From Paraburkholderia oxyphila NBRC 105797 (GTDB lineage: Bacteria; Pseudomonadota; Gammaproteobacteria; Burkholderiales; Burkholderiaceae): 64,000 nt of DNA. The notes below the pieces were generated by a model. That model searched no databases and was not told the DNA's origin. It worked only from the letters and a program-made list of their open reading frames with translations. Position 1 is the first letter of the stretch, and each line of letters begins with the position of its first letter. A program made the translations under genes and the position numbers. This document shows positions 1 to 8,448 of this stretch, piece after piece. Location: positions 1 through 64,000 of the forward strand of contig NZ_BAYD01000037.1 of assembly GCF_000685075.1 (NCBI RefSeq), in the 5' to 3' direction.

Positions 1-4
1 AATC

Positions 5-35
5 AAAGCCCGCTGGATTTCCAGCGGGCTTTTTC
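5..35 (+). terminator. Rho-independent terminator of an upstream gene outside the window
   Basis: A perfect 12-bp stem (AAAGCCCGCTGG paired with CCAGCGGGCTTT) with a four-base loop is followed by a run of T. It should end a plus-strand transcript whose gene lies to the left of the window. The next 120 bases hold no gene. Confidence 0.85.
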
Positions 36-155
36 TATTTCTCCTTCACTTTCCTCAGCCACCCGGATACGGACAAACGGCCATTGCCTGAGCGGGCGCG
101 TTATCGTAGCGTTGTCGGAACTTTCGAATTTCGGCGTTTCGCCGCGTTGCCTGCC

Positions 156-620
156 ATGTTCGCACCGAACGACATCCCGTCGCGTTTCCAGCTACGTCAC
201 GCCACCATGGCCGATTTCGAGTTCGCCGAGTCGCTGACGCGCCGGAACATGGGGGGCTATTACCAGCGGCATCATCTGATCTGGCGCGGTGACCTCTTTC
301 TCGCCAGCTATCGCGAATCGGAGAATTTCATTCTCGAGCTCGATGGTGAGGCCATCGGCGTGCTGCGCGTGACGCAGGAGGGCGATTCGCTGCACATCCG
401 CGACGTGCAGATCGCCGAGGGCTATCGCGGCAACGGCGCGGGGACCTTCCTGCTCGACATGTCGCATCGCTGGGCGCGCGAGCGTGGCCTGCGCGAGCTG
501 CAGCTGCGCGTGTTCGTCGACAACCCCGCGGCGCGGCTCTATTTGCGCATGGGCTATCGGGTAGCGGGGCCGCGCCTCGCGCGGCTTGGCTCGATCCGGC
601 ATATGACGCGGCTGGTCTGA
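156..620 (+). CDS. GNAT-family N-acetyltransferase
   Basis: A single GNAT domain of about 154 residues. It should transfer an acetyl group from acetyl-CoA to an amine; the substrate cannot be told from sequence. The acetyl-CoA loop is visible as RGNGAGTFLLD, and the closing part contains NPAARLYLRMGYR, the usual GNAT motif B region. The frame is open from an ATG at 84, which would add 24 residues, but the ATG at 156 fits the start of the folded domain better. No neighbour suggests a substrate; the convergent AraC regulator follows. Family assignment is firm, substrate unknown. Confidence 0.8.
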   Translation: MFAPNDIPSRFQLRHATMADFEFAESLTRRNMGGYYQRHHLIWRGDLFLASYRESENFILELDGEAIGVLRVTQEGDSLHIRDVQIAEGYRGNGAGTFLLDMSHRWARERGLRELQLRVFVDNPAARLYLRMGYRVAGPRLARLGSIRHMTRLV

Positions 621-686
621 CGCACTCGCACGGTTCATCGGCCCTGAGGGCTGCCGTAGCGCTCAGCGAGCGTATCTGGTGCCTCC

Positions 687-1628
687 TCAGGCGTCGCGGC
701 GCGCGGTCCCGGATCCAGTCGGCGTTGCGGCATTCGGCGCGTCGGTTGCTCCTTCGGTCGCGGCGCCTTCCTCATGCGGATCGGATTCGCGCTCGCCCGT
801 TCCCCGCGCAATGAACGCGCGCGGGCTCTCACCAAACGCGCGCCGGAACATGGCTGAAAACGCGCTCTGGCTCTGATAGCCGAGCTCTTGCGCCACGATG
901 GCCATGGGCTTGCCCTGGTTCAACAGCGGAATCGCCCGCGCGAGGATCGCCTGCTGGCGCCACTGCGAAAAACTCACACCGAGCTCCTGCCGGAACAACC
1001 GCGCGATCGTGCGCGTGCTCGCGCCTACGTGCTCGGCCCAGTATTCGAGCGAACCCGGAGCAGCGGGATCGGCGAGCAGCGCCTCGCACAGCGAGCGCAA
1101 GCGCTTTTCCTCGGGCATCGGCACGGAGAGCGGCAGCGGCGCCGAGCGCGTGATCTCGTCGAGCGCGATGGCGCCCAGCAGGCGCTCGCGCGCCGGGCCG
1201 ATAGCGCGTTCGTCGAACGCGGCGATCGCCTCGCGCAGCAGGCCTGACACTTCCACCACGCGGCAGGCGTCGAGCCCGGGCGGGATGACCGATGCGTCGA
1301 CATAGAGCGTGCGCAGAAACGCATCCTCGACGATCGCCACCTCATGCGTGATGAACGGCGGCACCCAGATCGCCCGCGAAGGCGGAACCATCCACGTCGT
1401 GCCCGGCGTCGCCATGCGCAAGACCCCACGCGACGCATAGGCGAGCTGTGCCCACGCGTGCGTATGCAGCGCGATGCGCACGCCGGCAGCCATGGGCCGG
1501 GAGCGCACGAGGATGGGGTGCGCAGGCGTCGGCGCGAATTCGGGCGGAATGTCGGCGAGCTCGGCAGGAAGCGTGGTGGCGAGCGAGGAGAAAGGCATGG
1601 CGGGTCCGGGCGTTTCTGTCCGCACCAT
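687..1628 (-). CDS. AraC-family transcriptional regulator with N-terminal cupin sensor
   Basis: A two-domain regulator. The N-terminal half has a cupin-like sensor (HTHAWAQLAYASRGVLR, then VPPSRAIWVPPFITHEV), as in AraC proteins that read a small ligand. The C-terminal 100 residues carry two helix-turn-helix units; the second ends in LGYQSQSAFSAMFRRAFGESPRAF, the AraC signature. The reading frame extends to 1700. An ATG at 1628 or 1598 is more likely to be the true start because the preceding residues are a low-complexity His/Arg stretch. It is divergent from the cyclotransferase-like gene at 1735, and its target and ligand are unknown. A hydrophilic tail of about 45 residues follows the DNA-binding domain. 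Confidence 0.85.
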   Translation of the reverse strand: MVRTETPGPAMPFSSLATTLPAELADIPPEFAPTPAHPILVRSRPMAAGVRIALHTHAWAQLAYASRGVLRMATPGTTWMVPPSRAIWVPPFITHEVAIVEDAFLRTLYVDASVIPPGLDACRVVEVSGLLREAIAAFDERAIGPARERLLGAIALDEITRSAPLPLSVPMPEEKRLRSLCEALLADPAAPGSLEYWAEHVGASTRTIARLFRQELGVSFSQWRQQAILARAIPLLNQGKPMAIVAQELGYQSQSAFSAMFRRAFGESPRAFIARGTGERESDPHEEGAATEGATDAPNAATPTGSGTARRDA

Positions 1629-1734
1629 TGTAGGCGTGTGTCGGTGCCTTCGTGAGCGTGTGCCCAGATGCATCGGCGGGGGCGCATAATGCTGCGGCAA
1701 CAGGCAATCAGATCAGGAGCGAGGAACACAGGCA

Positions 1735-2136
1735 ATGAAGTACGTATTCATCTACGGCACGCTGCGCGCGGGCGAGATCAACGACATCAATCTCGCCGCG
1801 GCGCGCAATGGGATCGGGCAGCCGCGCCTCGTCGGCCGCACGGCAGTGGCGGGCCACCTGTTCGACTTCGGAGCCTACCCGGGCATGATTGCCGATCCGC
1901 AGGCCGCGGCGGTGATCGGTGAAGTCTACGAGGTCGACGATGCGCTCGTAGCCGTGCTCGATGAAATCGAGCAGGTGTATCCCGGCGTCGACGGGATGTT
2001 CGCCGCGCAAAAGGTGAACGTGGAAGTGCAGGGTGAGCAGCTCGAGTGCCTGTTCTATCCGGTCGCGCGTCATGCGGTGAAGGGGCGTCCGCAGATTCAC
2101 GGCGGCGACTGGGTGGCGCACCGTCTCGGGCGCTAG
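1735..2136 (+). CDS. Gamma-glutamylcyclotransferase-like (AIG2/YtfP) protein
   Basis: A 133-residue protein of the gamma-glutamylcyclotransferase-like fold. It opens with the family's substrate-loop motif YGTLR and has LDEIEQVYPG, which contains the acidic residue in the catalytic position of this family. Members act on gamma-glutamyl-amine or gamma-glutamyl peptide bonds, releasing 5-oxoproline; the bacterial YtfP group is poorly characterised, so the exact reaction is not assigned. A hairpin terminator lies about 50 bases downstream. The gene is a single unit, divergent from the AraC-type regulator, which might control it. Confidence 0.78.
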   Translation: MKYVFIYGTLRAGEINDINLAAARNGIGQPRLVGRTAVAGHLFDFGAYPGMIADPQAAAVIGEVYEVDDALVAVLDEIEQVYPGVDGMFAAQKVNVEVQGEQLECLFYPVARHAVKGRPQIHGGDWVAHRLGR

Positions 2137-2184
2137 CCACCATCAGAGACACCACGCGCGCAAACGCGCTGCGCAGAAGCACGA

Positions 2185-2218
2185 AGGCCCGGCGGACTTG
2201 CATCCGCCGGGCCTTTTT
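2185..2218 (+). terminator. Rho-independent terminator
   Basis: A strong stem (AGGCCCGGCGGA with TCCGCCGGGCCT, loop CTTGCA) is followed by five T on the plus strand. It ends the cyclotransferase-like gene and lies between convergent genes. The minus strand has no T-run after the stem, so termination of aceB here would be weaker. Confidence 0.85.
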
Positions 2219-2248
2219 CATCGACTAATCGTCAAGCAGCGCGAACGA

Positions 2249-3841
2249 TCAGATTTCTTCGTAGAGCGGCAGCGTCAGGAAGTCGACGAAGTTCTCCGAC
2301 GTCGACATCTCTTCGAAGATCTGCCCAGCGCGTTCGTACGGCTTCGTGTCGCCGCCGACCGAGGCCTTCACCTTGTCGAGCTCCTGCGGGATCAGTTCGC
2401 GCACGAGCTCGGCCGTGACCTTGCGGCCGTCGTCGAGCTTGCCCTTGGGCGAGCGGATCCACTGCCAGACCTGCGCACGCGAGATTTCCGCGGTCGCCGC
2501 GTCTTCCATCAGGTTGTGGATCGGCACGCAGCCATTGCCTGCGAGCCACGAGCCCAGGTAGTGAATGCCCACGTTGATGTTGTTGCGCAGGCCCGCTTCG
2601 GTGATCGGCGCTTCGGGACGGAAGTCGAGCAGGTCCTTGCTTGTCACATTGACGTCGGGGCGCTGCTTGCCGATCTGGTTCGGCTTGTCGCCGAGCACCT
2701 TCACGAACTCTTCCATCGCGATGGGCACGAGGCCCGGGTGGGCCACCCAGCCGCCGTCGTAGCCGTCGCCTGCGTCGCGTGCCTTGTCCGAACGCACGCC
2801 GCCCATGGCCTTGTCGTTCGCCGCGGGGTCGTTCTTGATCGGGATCAGCGCGCTCATGCCGCCGATGGCCGGTGCGTTGCGGCGATGGCAGGTCTTGAGC
2901 AGTTCGAGCGCGTAGGCGCGCATGAACGGCACCGTCATGGTGATCTGCGAGCGCTCCGCAAGGCAGAAGTCCTTGTCGTTCTTGAACTTCTTGATCGCCG
3001 AGAAGATGTAGTCCCAGCGGCCGGCGTTCAGGCCCGAGCTGTGCTCGCGCAGTTCATAGAGGATTTCGTCCATCTCGAACGTCGCGAGGATCGTCTCGAT
3101 CAGCACCGTGGCGCGGATCGTGCCGCGCGGGATGCCCACGCTTTCCTGCGCCGCGATGAAGATGTCGTTCCACAGGCGCGCTTCGAGGTGGCTCTCCATC
3201 TTCGGCAGATAGAAGTAGGGGCCCGTGCCGCGCGCGAGCAGTTCCTTCGCGTTGTGGAACAGATAGAGCGCGAGGTCGAAAATGCCGCCCGAGACGCGCT
3301 GGCCGTCGACCGTGACATGCTTCTCGTCGAGGTGCCAGCCGCGCGGACGCACGATCAGCGTGGCGGTCTTCTCGTTGAGCTTGTAGGTCTTGCCGTTCTG
3401 CTCGAGCGAGATGGTGCGGCGCACGGCGTCCTTGAGGTTGATCTGACCGGTGATCTGGTTGTCCCAGCCCGGCGCGTTCGAGTCCTCGAAGTCGGTCATG
3501 TAGGAGTCCGCACCGGAATTCAGCGCGTTGATGATCATCTTGCGCTCGACCGGACCCGTGATTTCGACGCGACGGCATTCGAGATCCTTCGGCAGCGGGG
3601 CGATCTTCCAGTCGCCTTCGCGGATCGACTTCGTTTCGGCCAGGAAGTCGGGGCGCTCGCCGGCGTCGAGGCGCCTGGTGCGCTCGGCGCGCGCCTTGAG
3701 CCGTTCCTGCCGGCGCGGCTCGAATGCGCGGTGCAACTGCGCGACGAGCTCGAGCGCTTCGGGCGTGAGGATCGTTTCGAAGCCGGGCTTGATTTCGCCC
3801 GTGATCTGCATGCCTTGCGGCAGGTTCAACGTGTTCGCCAT
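2249..3841 (-). CDS. aceB: Malate synthase A
   Basis: Condenses glyoxylate with acetyl-CoA to malate, the second step of the glyoxylate shunt. The 530-residue length is typical of malate synthase A. Conserved blocks include GTIRATVLIETI and RWDYIFS in the barrel, and HNLMEDAATAEISR near the C-terminus, where the Asp is the catalytic base known from the family. The start is supported by AGGAG-like purines just before the ATG. The HAD dehalogenase gene ends only 58 bases upstream on the same strand, so the two probably share a transcript read from the region divergent to the LysR gene. Isocitrate lyase lies about 3 kb away in the same orientation but is not in this operon. Confidence 0.97.
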   Translation of the reverse strand: MANTLNLPQGMQITGEIKPGFETILTPEALELVAQLHRAFEPRRQERLKARAERTRRLDAGERPDFLAETKSIREGDWKIAPLPKDLECRRVEITGPVERKMIINALNSGADSYMTDFEDSNAPGWDNQITGQINLKDAVRRTISLEQNGKTYKLNEKTATLIVRPRGWHLDEKHVTVDGQRVSGGIFDLALYLFHNAKELLARGTGPYFYLPKMESHLEARLWNDIFIAAQESVGIPRGTIRATVLIETILATFEMDEILYELREHSSGLNAGRWDYIFSAIKKFKNDKDFCLAERSQITMTVPFMRAYALELLKTCHRRNAPAIGGMSALIPIKNDPAANDKAMGGVRSDKARDAGDGYDGGWVAHPGLVPIAMEEFVKVLGDKPNQIGKQRPDVNVTSKDLLDFRPEAPITEAGLRNNINVGIHYLGSWLAGNGCVPIHNLMEDAATAEISRAQVWQWIRSPKGKLDDGRKVTAELVRELIPQELDKVKASVGGDTKPYERAGQIFEEMSTSENFVDFLTLPLYEEI

Positions 3842-3899
3842 GATTGCTTGCTCCTTGGTCGGTCAGACTCTAATGCGGTGGTTGTAATGGCTGTGCGGG

Positions 3900-4679
3900 T
3901 CAGGACGGTTTCGTCGCGCGCCCGGGCTGGGGCGCGGGGCGGCTTCGCTCTGCGGGCACAGCGGTTTCGAGAAAGGCGGCGAGTTCTGCCATGCCGCCGC
4001 CGGTGCCATGCGGCGGCACGCCGAGTTCTTCGGCGGGCAGTCGCTGGCGGTTGATCCAGAAGGTGGTGTAGCCGAACCAGCCGGCGCCCGCAGCGTCCCA
4101 GCCGTTCGACGAGACGAACACGAGCTCGCGCGCCGCGGCGTCGAACGCGGCGGTGCCGAGCGCGTACGCTGCTGCGGCCGGCTTGTAGGCACGCACGGCA
4201 TCGACCGAGAGAACGTGGTCGAACAGGCCGTTCATGCCGGCGCTCTTCACCGCGATGTCGAGCATCTGCGGATTGCCGTTCGAGAGGATGGCGAGGCCCA
4301 TGCGCGTGCCGTCCTCGCGCGGCTCGCGCAGGCGGCGCAGCACGGGCAGCACGTCGGGGAAGGCCGAGAGGCAGGCGTATTCGTCCATCAGACGCTTCTC
4401 GCCCGCGCCGGAGAGCGACAGGTTCAGGCGGCGCGCGGCGTAGCGCAGCGCATCGAGCGTGACGTCCCAGAAGGGGCGGTAGCGCGCGCCAGCGGGGTCC
4501 GAGAGCGTGCGCAACTGCGTGTATTCGATCTGCTTCGCGCGCCAGAGCTGCGAGAGCGCATCGCCGTGGCCGGGGAACATCTGCTCGGCTGCGGCGACGA
4601 CCGAGTGCACGTCGAAGAGCGTGCCGTACGCGTCGAAGATCACAGCCTTGGGGAATCGGGGTGTCGTTGTGGCCGACAT
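3900..4679 (-). CDS. Type II haloacid dehalogenase (HAD superfamily)
   Basis: A 259-residue HAD hydrolase resembling (S)-2-haloacid dehalogenases. Motif I is FDAYGTLFD, with the nucleophilic Asp at residue 16. LSNGNPQML supplies the Ser/Asn of motif II, AYKPAAAAY the Lys, and SSNGWDAAGAGWFGY the motif of type II dehalogenases. Family chemistry is hydrolysis of a 2-haloalkanoic acid to a 2-hydroxy acid, but many relatives have other substrates. The ATG at 4679 is preceded by GGAG at suitable distance; the open frame runs much further upstream without coding character. It precedes aceB in a likely operon. A dehalogenase yielding glyoxylate or hydroxyacids next to malate synthase would make metabolic sense, which is inference. 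Confidence 0.88.
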   Translation of the reverse strand: MSATTTPRFPKAVIFDAYGTLFDVHSVVAAAEQMFPGHGDALSQLWRAKQIEYTQLRTLSDPAGARYRPFWDVTLDALRYAARRLNLSLSGAGEKRLMDEYACLSAFPDVLPVLRRLREPREDGTRMGLAILSNGNPQMLDIAVKSAGMNGLFDHVLSVDAVRAYKPAAAAYALGTAAFDAAARELVFVSSNGWDAAGAGWFGYTTFWINRQRLPAEELGVPPHGTGGGMAELAAFLETAVPAERSRPAPQPGRATKPS

Positions 4680-4708
4680 AGCCTTGCACTCCATCATCAG
4701 AGGTCGGG

Positions 4709-4723
4709 ATGAATTGTATTCAT
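4709..4723. promoter_or_regulatory. Candidate LysR-type operator (T-N11-A) between HAD-aceB and the LysR gene
   Basis: The dyad ATGAAT-TGT-ATTCAT contains the exact LysR-family pattern T-N11-A (T at 4710, A at 4722). It sits in the 168-base divergent region, 30 bases upstream of the dehalogenase start, where a LysR protein from the adjacent gene would be expected to bind. A second small dyad, GATCA-CT-TGATC, lies at 4752-4763. Confidence 0.55.
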
Positions 4724-4847
4724 GAGCCCTGGCACTGAAAAAGACGGGAATGATCACTTGATCTTTTACTTTTACCCACCTAATCTGGTGGCCGGGCAGA
4801 TCTTTGCCATCAAGCACGTTCTGTAATTCCGTTTTCTTCGTTTTCCG

Positions 4848-5759
4848 ATGGATCGCTTCAAACAAATCGAGACCTTCGCCAACGTCGCCGCGAAGGGCAG
4901 TCTTTCCGCGGCCGCGCAGGCCGAGGGCGTCGCGCCCGCGATCATCGGCCGTCGTATCGACGCGCTCGAAGAGCGGCTGGGCGTGAAGCTCTTCGTGCGC
5001 ACCACCCGGCGCATTACGCTGACGTTCGAGGGCTCGGCGTTCCTCGAAGACTGCCAGCGCATCATTCACGACATGCAGAACGCGGAGGCCAGCGTCTCCG
5101 CGGGCGGCGTGAAGGCGAGCGGGCACCTGCGCGTCTCGGCGCCGGCGGGCTTCGGCAGGCGCCACGTGGCGCCGCTCGTGCCCGATTTCACGTCGGCGCA
5201 TCCCGACGTGACGACCACGCTCGACCTCTCGGACCGCCTCGTCGACCTCGTCAACGAGGGTTTCGACTGCGCGGTGCGGCTGGGCGAGCTGCCCGATTCG
5301 TCGCTCGTCTCGCTCAAGCTCGGCGAAAACCGGCGCGTCTGCGTGGCCTCGCCCGCGTACCTGTCGCGGCGCGGCGCACCCGAGACGCTGGCCGATCTCG
5401 CGCGCCACAACTGTCTCGCGCTCGGCGCGAGCAGCGCGAACCAGCAGCGCGGCTGGACCTTTCAGCAGGACGACAAGGTGGTGTCGATCCGCGTCTCCGG
5501 CACGATGGAATGCTCGGACGGCGCGGTGCTCCACGAATGGTGTCTCGAAGGCTATGGCCTCGCCTGGCGCTCGTGGTGGGAAGTCGGGGAGGACATCGCG
5601 GCGGGCCGGCTCGCGAGCGTGCTCGACGCGTACGCGGCGCCGCCCATCGGCATTCATGCCGTTTTTCCGCAGCGCCGGCACCTGCCGTTGCGCGTGCGCC
5701 TCTTTCTCGACTTTCTCAAGCATACCTACGGTCAGCCGGGTTACTGGGGCCAGGACTGA
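4848..5759 (+). CDS. LysR-family transcriptional regulator
   Basis: A 303-residue LysR regulator. Residues 1-60 form the winged helix-turn-helix, with LSAAAQAEGVAPAIIGRRID as recognition region and the typical ERLGVKLFVRTTRRITLT wing. The rest is the periplasmic-binding-protein-like effector domain. It is transcribed away from the dehalogenase-aceB pair, the classic arrangement for a LysR protein regulating its divergent neighbours, and a T-N11-A site lies between. The likely inducer is a metabolite of the haloacid or glyoxylate pathway, but this is inference. No strong ribosome-binding site is visible in front of the ATG. Confidence 0.9.
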   Translation: MDRFKQIETFANVAAKGSLSAAAQAEGVAPAIIGRRIDALEERLGVKLFVRTTRRITLTFEGSAFLEDCQRIIHDMQNAEASVSAGGVKASGHLRVSAPAGFGRRHVAPLVPDFTSAHPDVTTTLDLSDRLVDLVNEGFDCAVRLGELPDSSLVSLKLGENRRVCVASPAYLSRRGAPETLADLARHNCLALGASSANQQRGWTFQQDDKVVSIRVSGTMECSDGAVLHEWCLEGYGLAWRSWWEVGEDIAAGRLASVLDAYAAPPIGIHAVFPQRRHLPLRVRLFLDFLKHTYGQPGYWGQD

Positions 5760-5889
5760 GTCCCTGGTGCAGGGTGTTCGCGCTTCTTCTTGCTGCTCCC
5801 GTGCGGGAAGATCCATCCGCGTTTCCGATATGGGGAGATGCCCGCATGTGCGCCGTGCACCGTTTATTCGCGCACTACAATCGATTTCA

Positions 5890-5934
5890 GGGCTTCCCGG
5901 CGCGGGGCTTCCCGGCGCGGGGCTTCCCGGCGCG
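5890..5934. repeat. Three perfect tandem copies of a 15-bp unit
   Basis: The unit GGGCTTCCCGGCGCG occurs three times without interruption at 5890-5904, 5905-5919 and 5920-5934, in the 238-base gap between the LysR gene and the universal stress protein. It lies about 64 bases before the stress protein start, so copy number could alter promoter spacing or leader structure. Confidence 0.95.
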
Positions 5935-5997
5935 CGTAGCACGAAGCCGTGGCGCGTGCCAGGCCGACCGGAGCCGCAGATGAACACGGAGGGCGCC

Positions 5998-6432
5998 ATG
6001 TTCAAGCACATCCTCGTGCCGACCGACGGCACCGACCTGTCGAAGAAGGCGATCGACGGCGCGATCGACCTTGCGAGGACCGTGGGCGCCCGCGTGACGG
6101 CCTACGCGTGTCTGCCGCAATATCCGTACTCGCCTTACGCCGACGTCGTGATCGAGCTGCCCGGCGACTTCCAGTCCCGCAGCGAGCGCGAGGCGCGCAT
6201 CCATCTACAGGAAGTGGAGGAGGCGGCGCACAGCGTGGGCGTCACCTGCGATACCTGCACCAGCGTGCATCCTTCGCCGTACCTCGGCATTATCGAAGCC
6301 GCCGAAAACTGCGGCTGCGACGTGATATTCATGGCTTCGCACGGGCGGCGCGGTCTGGGCAGCCTGTTGATCGGCAGCGAGACGCAGCGCGTGCTCACGC
6401 ATACGAAGATTCCGGTGATCGTTTATCGATAG
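5998..6432 (+). CDS. Universal stress protein, UspA family
   Basis: A 144-residue single-domain Usp. It opens with MFKHILVPTDGTDLS, and the C-terminal ATP-binding signature G-x2-G-x9-G-S is present in HGRRGLGSLLIGSE, so it should be an ATP-binding Usp. Such proteins are induced under growth arrest or stress; molecular targets are generally unknown. GGAGG lies six bases before the ATG at 5998, which selects it over the in-frame ATG at 5980. A 15-bp tandem repeat lies upstream and a 12-bp inverted repeat downstream. Confidence 0.92.
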   Translation: MFKHILVPTDGTDLSKKAIDGAIDLARTVGARVTAYACLPQYPYSPYADVVIELPGDFQSRSEREARIHLQEVEEAAHSVGVTCDTCTSVHPSPYLGIIEAAENCGCDVIFMASHGRRGLGSLLIGSETQRVLTHTKIPVIVYR

Positions 6433-6500
6433 CGCGCGGCCGCTTGCCGGCTGCTTGCGATTTGCATCTGCGGCGCTCGTGCTCGTGCCTGCCGCAGTCG

Positions 6501-6533
6501 GCGCATGGACATGCACGGCCGATGTCCATGCGC
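6501..6533. repeat. Perfect 12-bp inverted repeat downstream of the Usp gene
   Basis: GCGCATGGACAT and ATGTCCATGCGC are separated by nine bases. A transcript would form a stable hairpin, but no T-run follows on either strand, so it is not a standard intrinsic terminator. The rest of the 278-base gap between the Usp gene and aceA holds only a G/C-run hairpin at about 6684-6700. Confidence 0.7.
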
Positions 6534-6710
6534 CTTCCTTGGCTTGCTTCGTCGCGCCAGGTCGCGCTTGCGAGACCTGGTGCGCGACGACTGGCGCTCG
6601 TGCGGCGGTGGCGGCGTCCGGCACGCCCCCGCCAAGGACATGCGAGCCGGCCGCCGCGCCGTGCGTCCGGCGCCAGAAACGAGCGGGGGGCGTGCCCCCG
6701 TCATGGGGTC

Positions 6711-8018
<1,308 letters not shown>

Positions 8019-8142
8019 GATGTGCTCCTTCATTGACCTGATAAATGCGCTGATAGGTGAACTGCTGAAACGGAACTGCTGAGCCGCTGAGCTTCGCGAA
8101 GGGGACGCTTTGGGGACTGCGCCGGGGCGTTTCGATTCGTGA

Positions 8143-8158
8143 ACTCTTATATAAGAGT
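8143..8158. promoter_or_regulatory. Perfect 16-bp palindrome upstream of aceA
   Basis: ACTCTTATATAAGAGT is fully self-complementary and lies about 125 bases before the aceA start codon. Its TATAAG core also resembles a sigma70 -10 element on the minus strand, so a bound protein could block RNA polymerase. A palindrome of this length is most simply read as an operator for a dimeric regulator; the regulator is not identified here. Confidence 0.6.
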
Positions 8159-8358
8159 CTAGGCAAATCGATCGCCCCGCAACAGGCAGGCAATGGGGAA
8201 TTTTCAGGGTTTTTTAATCAATAAAATCAATTGCTTATGGAATTCATTTCGCGATAAGAAACGGAATTTTCCATCTTGCAATGAGGGTCATTGTGCCGCG
8301 CAGCACGATTTTTTACGAAGCAAAAAAATTTTTCACATCATGAAATATTGACTGCGGA
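8159..8358. other. AT-rich upstream region of aceA, no gene
   Basis: This stretch is much richer in A and T than its surroundings. It contains a second dyad, CAATGA-GGG-TCATTG, at 8279-8293, and A/T runs around 8309-8333. It should hold the aceA promoter and activator sites. With 8019-8142, the aceA leader, it makes up the longest AT-rich gap in the window. Confidence 0.6.
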
Positions 8359-8391
8359 CAAAAAAAGACCGGTGACGAAGCACCGGTCTTT
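8359..8391 (-). terminator. Rho-independent terminator of the DEAD-box helicase gene
   Basis: The stem AAGACCGGTG / CACCGGTCTT (8365-8374 with 8381-8390) is followed on the minus strand by a run of seven T. It ends the helicase transcript about 60 bases after its stop codon. Confidence 0.85.
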
Positions 8392-8448
8392 CATTTTGAC
8401 GCTGGCGGCAAGTGGAAGCCGTGTTCCACCTGCGCCGCTGGAGCGCGC

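Noticed and set aside
2198..4054. A 618-codon open frame on the plus strand opposite aceB
   Set aside because: It lies antisense to malate synthase, has Arg/His/Val-rich composition typical of GC-rich shadow frames, and matches no family.
4680..6032. Upstream extension of the dehalogenase frame giving a 710-residue protein
   Set aside because: It would run antisense through the LysR gene and the stress-gene upstream region; HAD similarity and a ribosome site begin at 4679.
6684..6700. G/C-run hairpin after aceA as terminator
   Set aside because: Short, composed of G and C runs, and with no T-run on the minus strand; not strong enough to call.
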